A stretch of 64,000 nt of DNA from Rhizobium sp. 2MFCol3.1 (GCF_000377565.1 NZ_KB898355.1:310001-374000), one strand, 5' to 3'. Positions 10,824-19,856 are shown, counted from the stretch's first letter. A program made the numbers and translations. Notes: generated by a model not told the origin, from the letters alone.

Positions 10824-11654
10824 ATGTTGAAATCCATGTTGTCACGGCGCAACGCCATGCTTGGCGCGGCCGCTCTGCTCACCGGCATTGCGCTGGCTCA
10901 GCCGGCAGCTGCCGTCACCCCAGAAGAAATCAAGGCCCGCGGCAAACTGATCGTCGGCATCCAGGGCGACAATCCGCCATGGGGCTTCGTTACCAGCGCC
11001 GGCAAGCAGGACGGCTTCGATGCCGACATGGGCGCGCTCTACGCCAAGGAACTCGGCGTCGAGGTCGAGTTCGTGCCGCTCGAAGTCAACAACCGCATTC
11101 CGGCGCTGACCTCAGGTCGCGTCGATGTTCTCTTCGCGACGATGGCCATGCTGCCTGACCGCGCCAAGGCGGTTCAGTTCAGCCAGCCCTACAATGCCAA
11201 TGCCATTGTGCTGATCGGGCCGAAGAACAAGTCGATCAAGACGAATGACGACATGGCCAATATGACCATTTCCGTGGCGAAGGGTGCCGCACAGGACACC
11301 CAGGTGACCAAGAATGCGCCGGCTTCGGCCACCATTCGCCGTTTCGACGGCGACGCGGCCAGCGTCCAGGCGCTGGTATCCGGGCAGGCTGAGGCACTCG
11401 GCGGCAACATCTTCTACATGGATCGCGTCGAGAAGGCCCGCCCCGGCGAGTTCGAGAACAAGCTCGAGTTCCAGAAGCTCTACAACGGCGCCTGCACCCG
11501 CCTGGGCGAGAAGGAAATCAACGCCTCGCTCAACACCTTCATCGACAAGATCAAGGCAAATGGCGAGCTGAAGAAGGTCTACGACAAGTGGATGAAGGTT
11601 CCCGTGCCTGAATTCCCGGCGAGCCTCGAAGGCATTCCCTTCGCTGCGAAGTAG
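10824..11654 (+). CDS. ABC importer substrate-binding protein, polar amino-acid family
   Basis: This 276-residue periplasmic binding protein belongs to the family 3 solute-binding proteins (SBP_bac_3). The export signal spans residues 1 to about 31 and ends AQPAAAV; it contains LSRRNAML, so Tat export is possible. The mature part starts EEIKARGKLIVGIQGDNPPWGF and contains GFDADMGALYAKELG, typical of the family. Family ligands are usually amino acids, but the enclosing operon carries aroQ and a shikimate dehydrogenase-like gene and faces quiC. Quinate, shikimate or a related acid is therefore the likely ligand (inference). First gene of the operon 10824-15185. Confidence 0.87.
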   Translation: MLKSMLSRRNAMLGAAALLTGIALAQPAAAVTPEEIKARGKLIVGIQGDNPPWGFVTSAGKQDGFDADMGALYAKELGVEVEFVPLEVNNRIPALTSGRVDVLFATMAMLPDRAKAVQFSQPYNANAIVLIGPKNKSIKTNDDMANMTISVAKGAAQDTQVTKNAPASATIRRFDGDAASVQALVSGQAEALGGNIFYMDRVEKARPGEFENKLEFQKLYNGACTRLGEKEINASLNTFIDKIKANGELKKVYDKWMKVPVPEFPASLEGIPFAAK

Positions 11655-11679
11655 GCCGCTTCGCGACAGGGCAGTGCGA

Positions 11680-11705
11680 CGGCGGCGTCTTGAAGACGAC
11701 CGCCG
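11680..11705 (+). terminator. Intercistronic hairpin after the binding-protein gene
   Basis: GGCGG at 11681-11685 pairs with CCGCC at 11700-11704, continued inward by CGTC/GACG with one bulged base and a 5-base loop. It starts 26 bases after the stop codon and has no T-run. It more likely protects or attenuates the transcript, giving more binding protein than downstream products, than ends it. Confidence 0.5.
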
Positions 11706-11753
11706 CCGCTTTGCCGCGGCGATGACTGTCTCGTGCCAAACGCGGGAGCGATG

Positions 11754-12200
11754 ATGAGCAAGACGATTTTTGTACTGAACGGGCCGAACCTCAATCTTCT
11801 CGGTCAGCGGGAGCCGCATATCTATGGCTCGACGACGCTTGCCGAGATCGAGCAGCGCTGCACGGCCAAGGCGCGCGACCTCGGCTACGAGGTGGATTTT
11901 CGCCAGACGAATTTCGAGGGCGCGCTTATCGAAAGCATTCACGAGGCGCGCGAGAAGGCTTGCGGGATCATCATCAACCCGGCGGCCTTCACCTTTACCT
12001 CGATCGCGGTTCTCGATGCGCTGAAGACCTTCGATCCGCCGAAGATCGAGCTGCACATCTCCAATGTGCACGCCCGCGAGAGCATCTACCACAAATCCCT
12101 GATCTCGCCCATCGCGACGTCGATCATGATCGGTTTCGGTGCGGATGGATACGAGCTGGCGATCCAGGCCATGACGCAGCTGGTCGCTCGCAGCCGTTGA
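11754..12200 (+). CDS. aroQ: Type II 3-dehydroquinate dehydratase
   Basis: This 148-residue dodecameric-type enzyme interconverts 3-dehydroquinate and 3-dehydroshikimate. Hallmarks are the FVLNGPNLNLLGQREPHIYG start (catalytic Tyr in the flexible loop, about residue 24), the NPAAFTFTS segment (about 75-83) and the IHVHAR-like SNVHARE segment holding the catalytic His near residue 100. Type II enzymes can run biosynthesis or quinate catabolism. Placement between an ABC binding protein and its permeases, near quiC, argues for catabolism here. Two adjacent ATGs (11751, 11754) are possible; I chose the second for spacing from GGGAG. Confidence 0.92.
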   Translation: MSKTIFVLNGPNLNLLGQREPHIYGSTTLAEIEQRCTAKARDLGYEVDFRQTNFEGALIESIHEAREKACGIIINPAAFTFTSIAVLDALKTFDPPKIELHISNVHARESIYHKSLISPIATSIMIGFGADGYELAIQAMTQLVARSR

Positions 12201-12228
12201 CCGGACAGGAAAGGCCAGAAATAACACC

Positions 12229-12897
12229 ATGAACTACACACTGGACTTCACGCCTGTCATCGACGGTCTGCCGAGCCTGCTGCTTGCCTGTCTCGGTACG
12301 TTCCTGCTGGCGATCTCGGGCATGCTGCTTGCGGTCCTGATCGGCATCGGCGGCGTCATGCTGCGCGACTCCCGCTTCAAGGCAGTACGCTGGCTGGTGA
12401 TCGGCTTCGTCGAGATCATCCGCAACACGCCGTTCCTGGTGCAGATCTTCTTCATCTATTTCGCCCTGCCGCTCGCCGGCATCAGGCTCGATCCGACGCC
12501 GACGGCGATTATCGCGCTCGGCATCAATGGCGGCGCCTACGCGATCGAGATCATTCGCGGCGGGGTGCAGTCGATCCCCGCGGGCCAGAAGGAAGCAGGC
12601 CTGGCGCTCGGTCTTCACAAGGCGCAAGTCTTCCGTTTCATCGTCTTGAAGCCTGCGCTAAGGGCTATCTACCCCTCGCTGACCAGCCAGTTTGTGCTCT
12701 TGACGCTGTCGACCAGCATCGCCTCGGCGATCTCGGCCTACGAGCTCACGTCGGTCTCGCAACGGATCGAATCCGAAAGCTTCCGCAGCTTCGAAGTCTA
12801 TTTCACCGTCACGGTTTTCTACCTCGTGATCTCCTGGGTGATGATGCGCCTCTTCGGGCTCTTTTCGTCCCGTTATTTCAATTATCCGGTCAAGTAG
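12229..12897 (+). CDS. ABC importer permease, polar amino-acid family (first)
   Basis: This 222-residue inner-membrane protein of the HisMQ/GlnP type has about five hydrophobic segments and the cytoplasmic EAA loop (SIPAGQKEAGLALGLHKAQVFRF, about residues 113-135) that docks on the ATPase. The N-terminal ETPF-like segment EIIRNTPFLVQIFFIYF is standard for the family. It pairs with the permease at 12907, which starts 9 bases after this stop, to form the membrane channel. Confidence 0.9.
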   Translation: MNYTLDFTPVIDGLPSLLLACLGTFLLAISGMLLAVLIGIGGVMLRDSRFKAVRWLVIGFVEIIRNTPFLVQIFFIYFALPLAGIRLDPTPTAIIALGINGGAYAIEIIRGGVQSIPAGQKEAGLALGLHKAQVFRFIVLKPALRAIYPSLTSQFVLLTLSTSIASAISAYELTSVSQRIESESFRSFEVYFTVTVFYLVISWVMMRLFGLFSSRYFNYPVK

Positions 12898-12906
12898 GAG
12901 GCTCCC

Positions 12907-13548
12907 ATGGGTCGCGATGAATTCATCTTCCTGCTGATCGGTCTGAAATGGACTGTCGTGTTGTCCGTCGTCGGTTTCATCTGCGGTTCGATCGGCGGGC
13001 TCATAATCGCGCTGCTACGGACCTGCGGCCTGCCGCTTCTGGAGCGGATAACCGCCGGATATATCGGCGTGTTTCAGGGTACGCCGCTCCTGATGCAGCT
13101 CTTCGTCGTCTATTACGGGCTGGCGCTGGTGGGTCTGAAGCTTGATGCGTGGGTCGCGGTCGCCATCGGGCTGACGTTGCATGCCAGCGCTTATCTCGGC
13201 GAGATCTGGCGCGGTTCGATCGAGGCCGTGCCGCGCGGGCAGACCGAGGCGGCCAAGGCGCTCAGCATCAAATACGTGTCGCGCATGAAGGACGTGATCC
13301 TCCCGCAGGCGATCCGCATCTCGCTGCCGGCGACGATCGGCTTCCTGGTGCAGCTGATCAAGGGAACGTCGTTGGCCGCGATCGTCGGTTTCACCGAGCT
13401 CACGCGCGCCGGCAACATCATCTCCAATCAGATCTTCGAGCCGCTGACGGTCTTCGGCATCGTCGGCATCCTCTATTTCATCATGTGCTGCCCGCTGACG
13501 ATCCTCGGTGCCCGCCTCGAGCGGCGCTTCGCGATGTCGGCGCGCTGA
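12907..13548 (+). CDS. ABC importer permease, polar amino-acid family (second)
   Basis: This 213-residue inner-membrane partner of the preceding permease has about five hydrophobic segments, the FQGTPLLMQLFVVYYGLAL segment near residue 56 and the EAA loop (EAVPRGQTEAAKALSIKYVSR, about 107-127). Spacing of 9 bases and a GGAGG-like site link it to 12229-12897. Expected to form the heterodimeric pore for the solute bound by the 10824 protein. Confidence 0.9.
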   Translation: MGRDEFIFLLIGLKWTVVLSVVGFICGSIGGLIIALLRTCGLPLLERITAGYIGVFQGTPLLMQLFVVYYGLALVGLKLDAWVAVAIGLTLHASAYLGEIWRGSIEAVPRGQTEAAKALSIKYVSRMKDVILPQAIRISLPATIGFLVQLIKGTSLAAIVGFTELTRAGNIISNQIFEPLTVFGIVGILYFIMCCPLTILGARLERRFAMSAR

Positions 13549-13578
13549 GTGCGCCTGCCTGTCCGGGAGAATTGAACC

Positions 13579-14343
13579 ATGACCACTGTGTCGACGCCCA
13601 CCACCACCGAACCGATGATCCGCCTGGCGCAGGTCGAGAAATGGTTTGGCGCCTTTCAGGCATTGCACGATATCAACATGGATGTCCGCCAGGGCGAGCG
13701 GATCGTGCTCTGCGGCCCCTCCGGCAGCGGCAAGTCAACGCTGATCCGCTGCATCAACCACCTCGAGAGCTATGAGAAAGGCGAGATCCGCGTCGGCGGC
13801 ACGCTGCTCGGACATCGCTCCAGGGATATCGACGCCATCAGGCGCGACGTCGGCATGGTGTTTCAGCAGTTCAATCTCTTTCCGCATCTGACCGTGCTGC
13901 AGAACTGCATGCTGGCGCCCATGCGTGCGCTCGGTCTTGGCAAGGCGGAGGCGGAAGAGCGCGCACGCAGCCTGCTCGACCGCGTCAAGATCCTCGAACA
14001 GGCCGAGAAATATCCGGCGCAGCTTTCCGGTGGTCAGCAGCAGCGCGTGGCGATTGCCCGTGCGCTCTGCATGCGGCCGAAGGTGATGCTGTTCGACGAG
14101 CCGACATCGGCGCTGGATCCTGAGATGGTCAAGGAAGTGCTCGACACGATGATCGGCCTGGCGGAGGAGGGGATGACGATGATCTGCGTCACCCACGAGA
14201 TGGGCTTTGCCCGTCAGGTGGCCGATCGGGTCATCTTCATGGCGAGCGGCGCGATCGTCGAAGAGGCGCCGCCCGCCACATTCTTCAGCAATCCGAGGCA
14301 AGAGCGCACGCGCAAGTTCCTTGGCGAAATTCTGCGTCACTGA
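13579..14343 (+). CDS. ABC importer ATPase, polar amino-acid family
   Basis: This 254-residue GlnQ/HisP-type ATPase has Walker [11 protein letters not shown] (about residues 52-61), Q-loop [11 protein letters not shown], signature LSGGQQQR (about 150) and Walker [14 protein letters not shown] (about 172-184) followed by the H-switch in CVTHEMGFA. It energises the permeases encoded just upstream. The dehydrogenase-like gene follows after 11 bases, so transport and catabolism are co-transcribed. Confidence 0.93.
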   Translation: MTTVSTPTTTEPMIRLAQVEKWFGAFQALHDINMDVRQGERIVLCGPSGSGKSTLIRCINHLESYEKGEIRVGGTLLGHRSRDIDAIRRDVGMVFQQFNLFPHLTVLQNCMLAPMRALGLGKAEAEERARSLLDRVKILEQAEKYPAQLSGGQQQRVAIARALCMRPKVMLFDEPTSALDPEMVKEVLDTMIGLAEEGMTMICVTHEMGFARQVADRVIFMASGAIVEEAPPATFFSNPRQERTRKFLGEILRH

Positions 14344-14354
14344 AAGTTTTCGGC

Positions 14355-15185
14355 ATGATTTCCGGCACCACCAGGATCATCGCCCATCTGGGCTATCCGA
14401 CGGAGACCTTCAAGTCGCCGCTGATCTACAATCCCTACTTCGAAAAGCACGGCATTGATGCGGTCGTTGTGCCCATGGGCTGCCGGGCGGAGGATTTTCC
14501 GGATTTCTTGAGGCTCGTCTTCCGCCTGTCGAACATCCACGGCGCATTGATCACCATGCCGCACAAGGTCACCACCATGGGCCTGCTCCACGAACTGTCG
14601 ACGCGTGCCCAGGTCGCGGGCGCCTGCAATGCCATCCGGCTGGATGAACATGGCCGGCTAATTGGCGACATGTTCGATGGAGAGGGGTTCGTGCGCGGCG
14701 TGCTGCGCAAGGGCAGGCGGGTGGCTGGCGCTGACGTCCTTGTCGTCGGTTCCGGCGGCGTCGGTTCGGCGATCGCCGCATCGCTCGCCGCCGCCGGCGT
14801 TAGAAAGATCGCGATTTTCGATGCCAACCCGGAGGTCATGAATGGGCTGATTGGACGGCTTCGCCAGCATTATCCCGACGTGGACGTCACGGCCGGCTCG
14901 CGCGATCCTGAAGGGTTCGACATCGTGGTGAACGCCACACCGCTCGGCATGAAGAGCGATGATCCGCTGCCGATCGATGTGTCGCGATTGTCTTCCGCAA
15001 CATTCGTGGGCGAGGTCGTGATGAAGCAGGAGATCACGCCGTTTCTCGCGGCAGCGCGCGCTGCCGGCTGCGATTTCCAGGTGGGCACCGACATGCTGTT
15101 CGAGCAGATTCCGGCGTACCTCGAATTCTTCGGCTTTCCGACCACGACGGCGGACGAGCTGCGATCCGTCGCTCGGATGGGTTGA
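14355..15185 (+). CDS. Shikimate/quinate dehydrogenase-like oxidoreductase
   Basis: This 276-residue AroE-superfamily protein is expected to oxidise shikimate or quinate with NAD(P)+. The Rossmann motif VVGSGGVGSAIAA lies at about residues 132-144, the catalytic lysine in ITMPHKVTTMG (about residue 68) and the catalytic aspartate in GDMFDGEGFVRG (about residue 105). The substrate loop is not canonical: LGYPTETFKSPLIYN replaces the usual IGxPxxHSxSPxxHN, and GDMFD replaces GxNTD. It therefore belongs to a divergent AroE-like branch, fitting a catabolic rather than biosynthetic role. Last gene of the importer operon; NAD/NADP preference cannot be read with confidence. Confidence 0.85.
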   Translation: MISGTTRIIAHLGYPTETFKSPLIYNPYFEKHGIDAVVVPMGCRAEDFPDFLRLVFRLSNIHGALITMPHKVTTMGLLHELSTRAQVAGACNAIRLDEHGRLIGDMFDGEGFVRGVLRKGRRVAGADVLVVGSGGVGSAIAASLAAAGVRKIAIFDANPEVMNGLIGRLRQHYPDVDVTAGSRDPEGFDIVVNATPLGMKSDDPLPIDVSRLSSATFVGEVVMKQEITPFLAAARAAGCDFQVGTDMLFEQIPAYLEFFGFPTTTADELRSVARMG

Positions 15186-15581
15186 CTTAAGCCCACACGT
15201 AAATCTCAAACGTTACCCCAGTTATACCCCGCAGGCGCCGGCTGCCCCTGATCCGGGGCGAGATTGAGGATCGCTCGGCATTCAGCCGGGCGAAGCCTTC
15301 ACGGACCATCGCTCTGCAGCCGGCTGCTCGTTCACTACAACGTTACCCGGCTTGGGCAGTAGGCTCTTCTCAATATGTAAGCCTTGGATCAGATTAATCG
15401 CTGGGGTAGCGGCCCAGGAACCAATCGGTTGGATTTATGTTTCAGATGCATAAGTGCAATCAATCCAGACTGGCTAATCCTGCGAGTTGAACGCGCGTAT
15501 AGCTTCCAATCCTTTCGTCGCGGCGTGGGCCAGTGGTCCGAATGCAATTAGCAGGCCGCACCAGCAGTCGAGGTAAAGACG
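15186..15581. other. 396-base non-coding stretch before iorA, structured, with probable promoter
   Basis: No convincing gene. AACGTTACCC occurs twice (15209-15218 and 15339-15348). GCCGGCTG at 15237 can pair with CAGCCGGC at 15317, the latter inside the 12-base palindrome GCAGCCGGCTGC (15316-15327), enclosing a CCCC...GGGG hairpin at 15245-15258. TTATG...CATAA (15435-15453, 9-base spacer) is a LysR-like dyad about 130 bases before iorA. The stretch could hold a 5' leader or a small RNA as well as the iorAB promoter. Confidence 0.45.
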
Positions 15582-16043
15582 ATGCAGCTTCGTATCAACG
15601 ACATTACGCACGAGATCGATGCCGACCCGGATACTCCGCTCCTGTGGGTGATCCGCGATGAGCTTGGCATGACAGGCACGAAATATGGATGCGGGCTGGC
15701 GCAGTGTGGCGCCTGTTCCGTGCTTATCGACGGCGAGATCGTCCGGTCTTGTGTCACGCCCGTTGAAAGCGTCGCCGGCCGCGCCGTCACGACAATCGAA
15801 GCGATCGAAGCTGATCCTGTTGGTGAGAAGGTTGTCGCCGCCTGGGTGAAGCATCAGGTTCCGCAGTGCGGTTACTGTCAGTCCGGCCAGGTCATGGCCG
15901 CGACAGCCCTTCTCAAGCAGAGCGCCACCCCCTCGGAAGACGATATTGCCGCCGCGATGGTCAATCTCTGTCGGTGCGGAACCTACAACTTCATCAAGGC
16001 CGCCGTGAACGAGGTGGCTGGTCGTGAGGAGGCTTCGCTATGA
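15582..16043 (+). CDS. iorA: Molybdenum hydroxylase small [2Fe-2S] subunit (IorA-like)
   Basis: This 153-residue subunit of an isoquinoline 1-oxidoreductase/aldehyde-oxidase-type enzyme passes electrons from the molybdenum centre. The plant-type cluster is bound by C37, C42, C45 and C57, the second cluster by C96, C99, C130 and C132. Length and spacing match IorA and other two-subunit hydroxylases that lack an FAD subunit. It overlaps iorB by 4 bases. The true substrate is unknown: an aldehyde or an N-heterocycle is equally possible. Confidence 0.9.
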   Translation: MQLRINDITHEIDADPDTPLLWVIRDELGMTGTKYGCGLAQCGACSVLIDGEIVRSCVTPVESVAGRAVTTIEAIEADPVGEKVVAAWVKHQVPQCGYCQSGQVMAATALLKQSATPSEDDIAAAMVNLCRCGTYNFIKAAVNEVAGREEASL

Positions 16044-18307
16044 GCGAGATCGTTCGTGACAACACGCCGGCCGACGAATTTCCGAATGGCGCGCCGGTCA
16101 ATATTTCCCGTCGAAGGTTTCTCCTGGCCTCGGCCGGCGTGACGGCTGGTGCGCTCGTCATCGGCTTCGGCATGCCGGTGGGCGCCGCCCGCGCCCAGGA
16201 AGCGGTTCCGGCCGTTGTGCCCGGCACCCGCGTGCCCGCGTTCCTGGAAATCCGGCCGGATAACACCGTACGGCTGATGAACCCATTCATCGAAGGCGGC
16301 CAGGGCGTGATGACCGCCATGGCGCAGATCGTCGGCGAGGAGCTGGACATGGATCCGTCCGCCTTTACCGTCGATCATGCTCCGACCGGTCCCGACTATC
16401 TCGTCGTCTTCGGCAAGATGCGCATCACCGGCGGCTCCATGTCGGTTCGCACTAGCTACGACACGATGCGTCATCTCGGCGCTTCCGCACGGCTGATGAT
16501 CCTGCAGGCATCGGCGAGCCGCCTCGGCGTGCCGGTCGCCGAACTGACGACGGAGCCGGGCAAGGTCATTCACGCGGCTTCTGGCCGCTCGCTGACATAT
16601 GGCGAGGTTGCCGGCGACGCGCTCGACCTACCGATCCCCGCAGCCGACAGCGTCACATTGCGCGACCCAAACCAGTTCCGCTGGATCGGCAAGCCGGTTG
16701 CGCGGCTCGACATGCATGACAAATCCACCGGGCGCGCCGTCTATGCGATCGACGCCAAGGTGGACGGCATGCTGCATGCCGCAGTCCAGCATGCGCCACG
16801 GCTTGGCATGACGGTCGGGGCGATCCGCAACGAAGATGCGGTGAAGGCCATGAAGGGCATTCACTCCGTGCATCGCCTTCCAGGTGCGGTCGCAGTGGTT
16901 GCAGAGCGCTGGTGGAATGCCAAGCGGGCGGTCGAAGCGTTGCAGGTCGACTGGCAGGAAGCCAACGGCAAACCGATCGTCGAAGGCACCAGGATCATGC
17001 CTGCCGACTTCTCGACGGTAGCCTTCGCCGACCGTCTCGCTAAGGAACCCGGTGCGGGCAAGGATGCCGAAAAGGAAGGCGATGTCGCCGGCGCGATCGC
17101 GTCCGCGAAAACCGTCGTCTCGGCAACCTATCACAGCCAGTATCTCCACCATGCCCAGCTGGAACCCCCTTCGGCGCTCGCCCGCTTCAACGAGGACGGA
17201 AGCCTTGAGCTGTGGGCGCCCAATCAGGCGCCGGAAATGTTCCAGGCCGACATCGCCAAGCGCACCGGCCTCGATGCATCCAAGATCACGCTTCACAGCC
17301 CGCTGCTTGGTGGCTTTTTCGGTCGCCACTTCCTCTACGCGACCGCAAATCCCTATCCACAGGCGATCCAACTCGCCAAGGAAACGGGACGTCCGATCAA
17401 GCTGATCTGGAGCCGCGAGGAAGAATTCCTGCGCGATCCGATGCGGCCGATGGCAGCCGTTCGTTTCAGGGGTGCACTCGATGACAGCGGCATGCCCGTC
17501 GCGATCGAGGCGGTCAGTATCTGCGAAGGCCCGAGCGAAGGCATTTCCGGGCACAATCCCGACAAGATCGACGAAACGGCGGTCGAGGGGCTGACGGGCA
17601 AGGCCTACGCGATCCCCAACAAGCGGATCGCCCAGGTCTATGTCGAAAACCCGACCATGCTCGCCTATTGGCGATCGGTCGGCAATTCGATGAACGACTT
17701 CCTCTACGAATCCTTCCTCGACGAGATGGCCGATAAGGGCGGCAAGGATCCCTATGAGCTGCGCCTGCAGCTTCTGAAGGACAATGCGCGTTTAAGCACG
17801 CTTCTGAAGGCGGTGGGCGACCTTTCCGGTGGCTGGAAGCGGGGTCCGTTTACGGCATCGGACGGCACGCGCCGCGCACGCGGCGTCGCCATGGCATCAC
17901 CCTTCGGCAGCCATACGGCAGCGATCGCCGAAGTCTCGATCCAGTCCGGCGAGGTGGTCGTCCACGATGTGTGGGAAGCGATCGATCCTGGTAGCATCGT
18001 CAACCCGGCGATCATCGACGCGCAGATCAATTCGGCTGTGGCGCTCGGTGTATCCCAGGTTCTGCTGGAAGAGGCCGTCTACGAGAAGGGACAGCCGGTT
18101 GCCCGCAACTACGATCTCTACCCCATTCTGCCGCCAAGCCGGATGCCGCGGGTTCATACGCGGATCGTCGAAAGCGGCGAAAAGATGGGTGGGATCGGCG
18201 AGCCCGGGCTTCCGGCCGTGCCGCCTGCGGTTGCCAACGCCGTCTCGACCCTGACGGGTCAGCGCGTCCGCAGCATGCCGCTCTCACACTACACATTCCA
18301 AAGCTGA
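16040..18307 (+). CDS. iorB: Molybdenum hydroxylase large subunit (IorB-like), Tat-exported
   Basis: This 755-residue molybdopterin-cytosine-dinucleotide type catalytic subunit has a clear Tat signal at its N-terminus (SRRRFL at residues 23-28, hydrophobic run, ARA near 52), so the AB dimer acts in the periplasm. Downstream come the aldehyde-oxidase-family repeats (HAQLEPPSALARF, GGFFGRHF and the C-terminal KMGGIGEPGLPAVPPAVANA, whose Glu is the expected base). The linked membrane-anchored tri-haem cytochrome is the natural electron acceptor. Isoquinoline oxidation is only the family name-giver; periplasmic aldehyde oxidation is also plausible. Confidence 0.9.
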   Translation: MSEIVRDNTPADEFPNGAPVNISRRRFLLASAGVTAGALVIGFGMPVGAARAQEAVPAVVPGTRVPAFLEIRPDNTVRLMNPFIEGGQGVMTAMAQIVGEELDMDPSAFTVDHAPTGPDYLVVFGKMRITGGSMSVRTSYDTMRHLGASARLMILQASASRLGVPVAELTTEPGKVIHAASGRSLTYGEVAGDALDLPIPAADSVTLRDPNQFRWIGKPVARLDMHDKSTGRAVYAIDAKVDGMLHAAVQHAPRLGMTVGAIRNEDAVKAMKGIHSVHRLPGAVAVVAERWWNAKRAVEALQVDWQEANGKPIVEGTRIMPADFSTVAFADRLAKEPGAGKDAEKEGDVAGAIASAKTVVSATYHSQYLHHAQLEPPSALARFNEDGSLELWAPNQAPEMFQADIAKRTGLDASKITLHSPLLGGFFGRHFLYATANPYPQAIQLAKETGRPIKLIWSREEEFLRDPMRPMAAVRFRGALDDSGMPVAIEAVSICEGPSEGISGHNPDKIDETAVEGLTGKAYAIPNKRIAQVYVENPTMLAYWRSVGNSMNDFLYESFLDEMADKGGKDPYELRLQLLKDNARLSTLLKAVGDLSGGWKRGPFTASDGTRRARGVAMASPFGSHTAAIAEVSIQSGEVVVHDVWEAIDPGSIVNPAIIDAQINSAVALGVSQVLLEEAVYEKGQPVARNYDLYPILPPSRMPRVHTRIVESGEKMGGIGEPGLPAVPPAVANAVSTLTGQRVRSMPLSHYTFQS

Positions 18308-18314
18308 GCATAGC

Positions 18315-18344
18315 AGGCTCTCGACGATATCGCGTCGGGAGCCT
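18315..18344 (+). terminator. Hairpin between iorB and the cytochrome gene
   Basis: AGGCTCTCGACG (18315-18326) pairs with CGTCGGGAGCCT (18333-18344) over 12 positions with one G-T pair and a 6-base loop. It begins 8 bases after the iorB stop. There is no T-run, so partial termination or transcript stabilisation is more likely than a full stop. Confidence 0.5.
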
Positions 18345-18432
18345 CGCGGTTCGCAGCACGCGGCAGCACCGCCCGTCAAGGCGCGTTGGCGGTGCGTTCG
18401 CATAGAAGCCCCCTACAGAGGATGGATTATCC

Positions 18433-19779
18433 TTGAAGAGATTCTTTCTCGTTATTTTTCTCATCGTCATCATCGTGGCCGGCGGCGTGATATGGTTCGT
18501 CAACCACACGCCATCGTCTCCGTTTGACGGTAACAGTGCCTCGGTCGTCTCCTCTCCTGACCTCCTGGCCAGAGGCGAAATGGTCGCCCGCCAGGCCGAC
18601 TGTGTTGCCTGTCACAGCCTGCCTGACGGCAAGCCCTTTGCCGGTGGGCTGGAAATGGGCACGCCGCTCGGCTCGATCTTCGCCACCAATATCAGCCCCG
18701 ACAAAGAGCATGGCATAGGTAACTACAGCCTTGCCGACTTCGACCGCGCGGTCCGCCATGGTGTTACGCCGGACGGGCATCGGCTCTACCCGGCCATGCC
18801 CTATCCGTCCTATGTGAAGATGTCCGATGACGACATTGCGGCGCTCTATGCCTTCTTCATGCATGACGTGCAGCCGGTCGCCGAGGCCAACAAGCCGAGC
18901 GGCATCGAATGGCCGCTGAACATGCGCTGGCCGCTGGCGTTCTGGAATGCCGTCTTCGTTCCGTCCGGCACCTACCAGCAGAAACCTGATCAGGATGAGC
19001 AATGGAACCGCGGCGCCTATCTGGTGCAGGCGGCTGGCCATTGCGGCGCTTGCCACACCCCACGCAGCTTAACGATGAACGAAAAGGGCCTGGACGAAAG
19101 CAGCACGGCCTTCCTTTCCGGCGCGCTCCTCGATGGCTGGTATGCACCGAGCTTGCGGCAAGACCACAATACGGGCCTTGGCCGGTGGAGCGAGGACGAT
19201 ATCTTCGCCTTCCTGAAGAATGGCCGCAACCACCACGCCGTTGTCTTCGGCTCGATGACGGAAGCCTACAACAACTCGCTGCAGTTCATGAGTGACGAGG
19301 ACCTGAGGGCGATCGGCCACTATCTGAAATCGCTGCCTGGCGACCCCTCGCGTGACGGGAAGCCCTGGGCCTATGTCGAGGCTTCCGCCGCTCCCGGAAC
19401 GCCGGCTGCGCGCAGCGTCCCCGGCGCGCAGACTTACGCGGCGCGCTGCGGCTTTTGCCATGGGCCGGATGGTCGTGGCCAGAACGAGTGGATCTCGCCG
19501 CTCGCCGGCGCCGCCTCGTCGCTGATCGAGCACACGGATTCGCAGATCAATGTGGTGCTCAATGGTTCCGGCCGCGTGGTGACCGCAGGCGTTCCGGATG
19601 CCTATCGCATGCCGCCCTTCCGCCAGCAGCTGTCGGATAAGGAAGTTGCCGATGTTCTGACCCATGTGCGCTCCAGTTGGGGCAATCATGGCGGGCCGGT
19701 GAAGCCGGAAGACGTGAAGGCGCTGCGCGACCACACGGATCCGGCCAGCAGCAATCCGATTGTCCTGCAGATGCGTTGA
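18433..19779 (+). CDS. Membrane-anchored tri-haem cytochrome c
   Basis: This 448-residue protein has an N-terminal membrane anchor (MKRFFLVIFLIVIIVAGGV) and three CxxCH haem sites at C57-H61, C204-H208 and C339-H343. That is the layout of the cytochrome subunit of membrane alcohol/aldehyde dehydrogenases. It should carry electrons from the periplasmic IorAB enzyme to the respiratory chain. The only sensible start is TTG at 18433, preceded by AGAGGA at about 9 bases. It lies 125 bases after iorB and ahead of the two maturation genes. Confidence 0.9.
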   Translation: MKRFFLVIFLIVIIVAGGVIWFVNHTPSSPFDGNSASVVSSPDLLARGEMVARQADCVACHSLPDGKPFAGGLEMGTPLGSIFATNISPDKEHGIGNYSLADFDRAVRHGVTPDGHRLYPAMPYPSYVKMSDDDIAALYAFFMHDVQPVAEANKPSGIEWPLNMRWPLAFWNAVFVPSGTYQQKPDQDEQWNRGAYLVQAAGHCGACHTPRSLTMNEKGLDESSTAFLSGALLDGWYAPSLRQDHNTGLGRWSEDDIFAFLKNGRNHHAVVFGSMTEAYNNSLQFMSDEDLRAIGHYLKSLPGDPSRDGKPWAYVEASAAPGTPAARSVPGAQTYAARCGFCHGPDGRGQNEWISPLAGAASSLIEHTDSQINVVLNGSGRVVTAGVPDAYRMPPFRQQLSDKEVADVLTHVRSSWGNHGGPVKPEDVKALRDHTDPASSNPIVLQMR

Positions 19780-19856
19780 GGGTCGGGGGCAATACGAACC
19801 GGTTGCGCACTTGCGCGTGCAGGTGCGCACCGGAGCACCACATGAAAGGAAACGGC

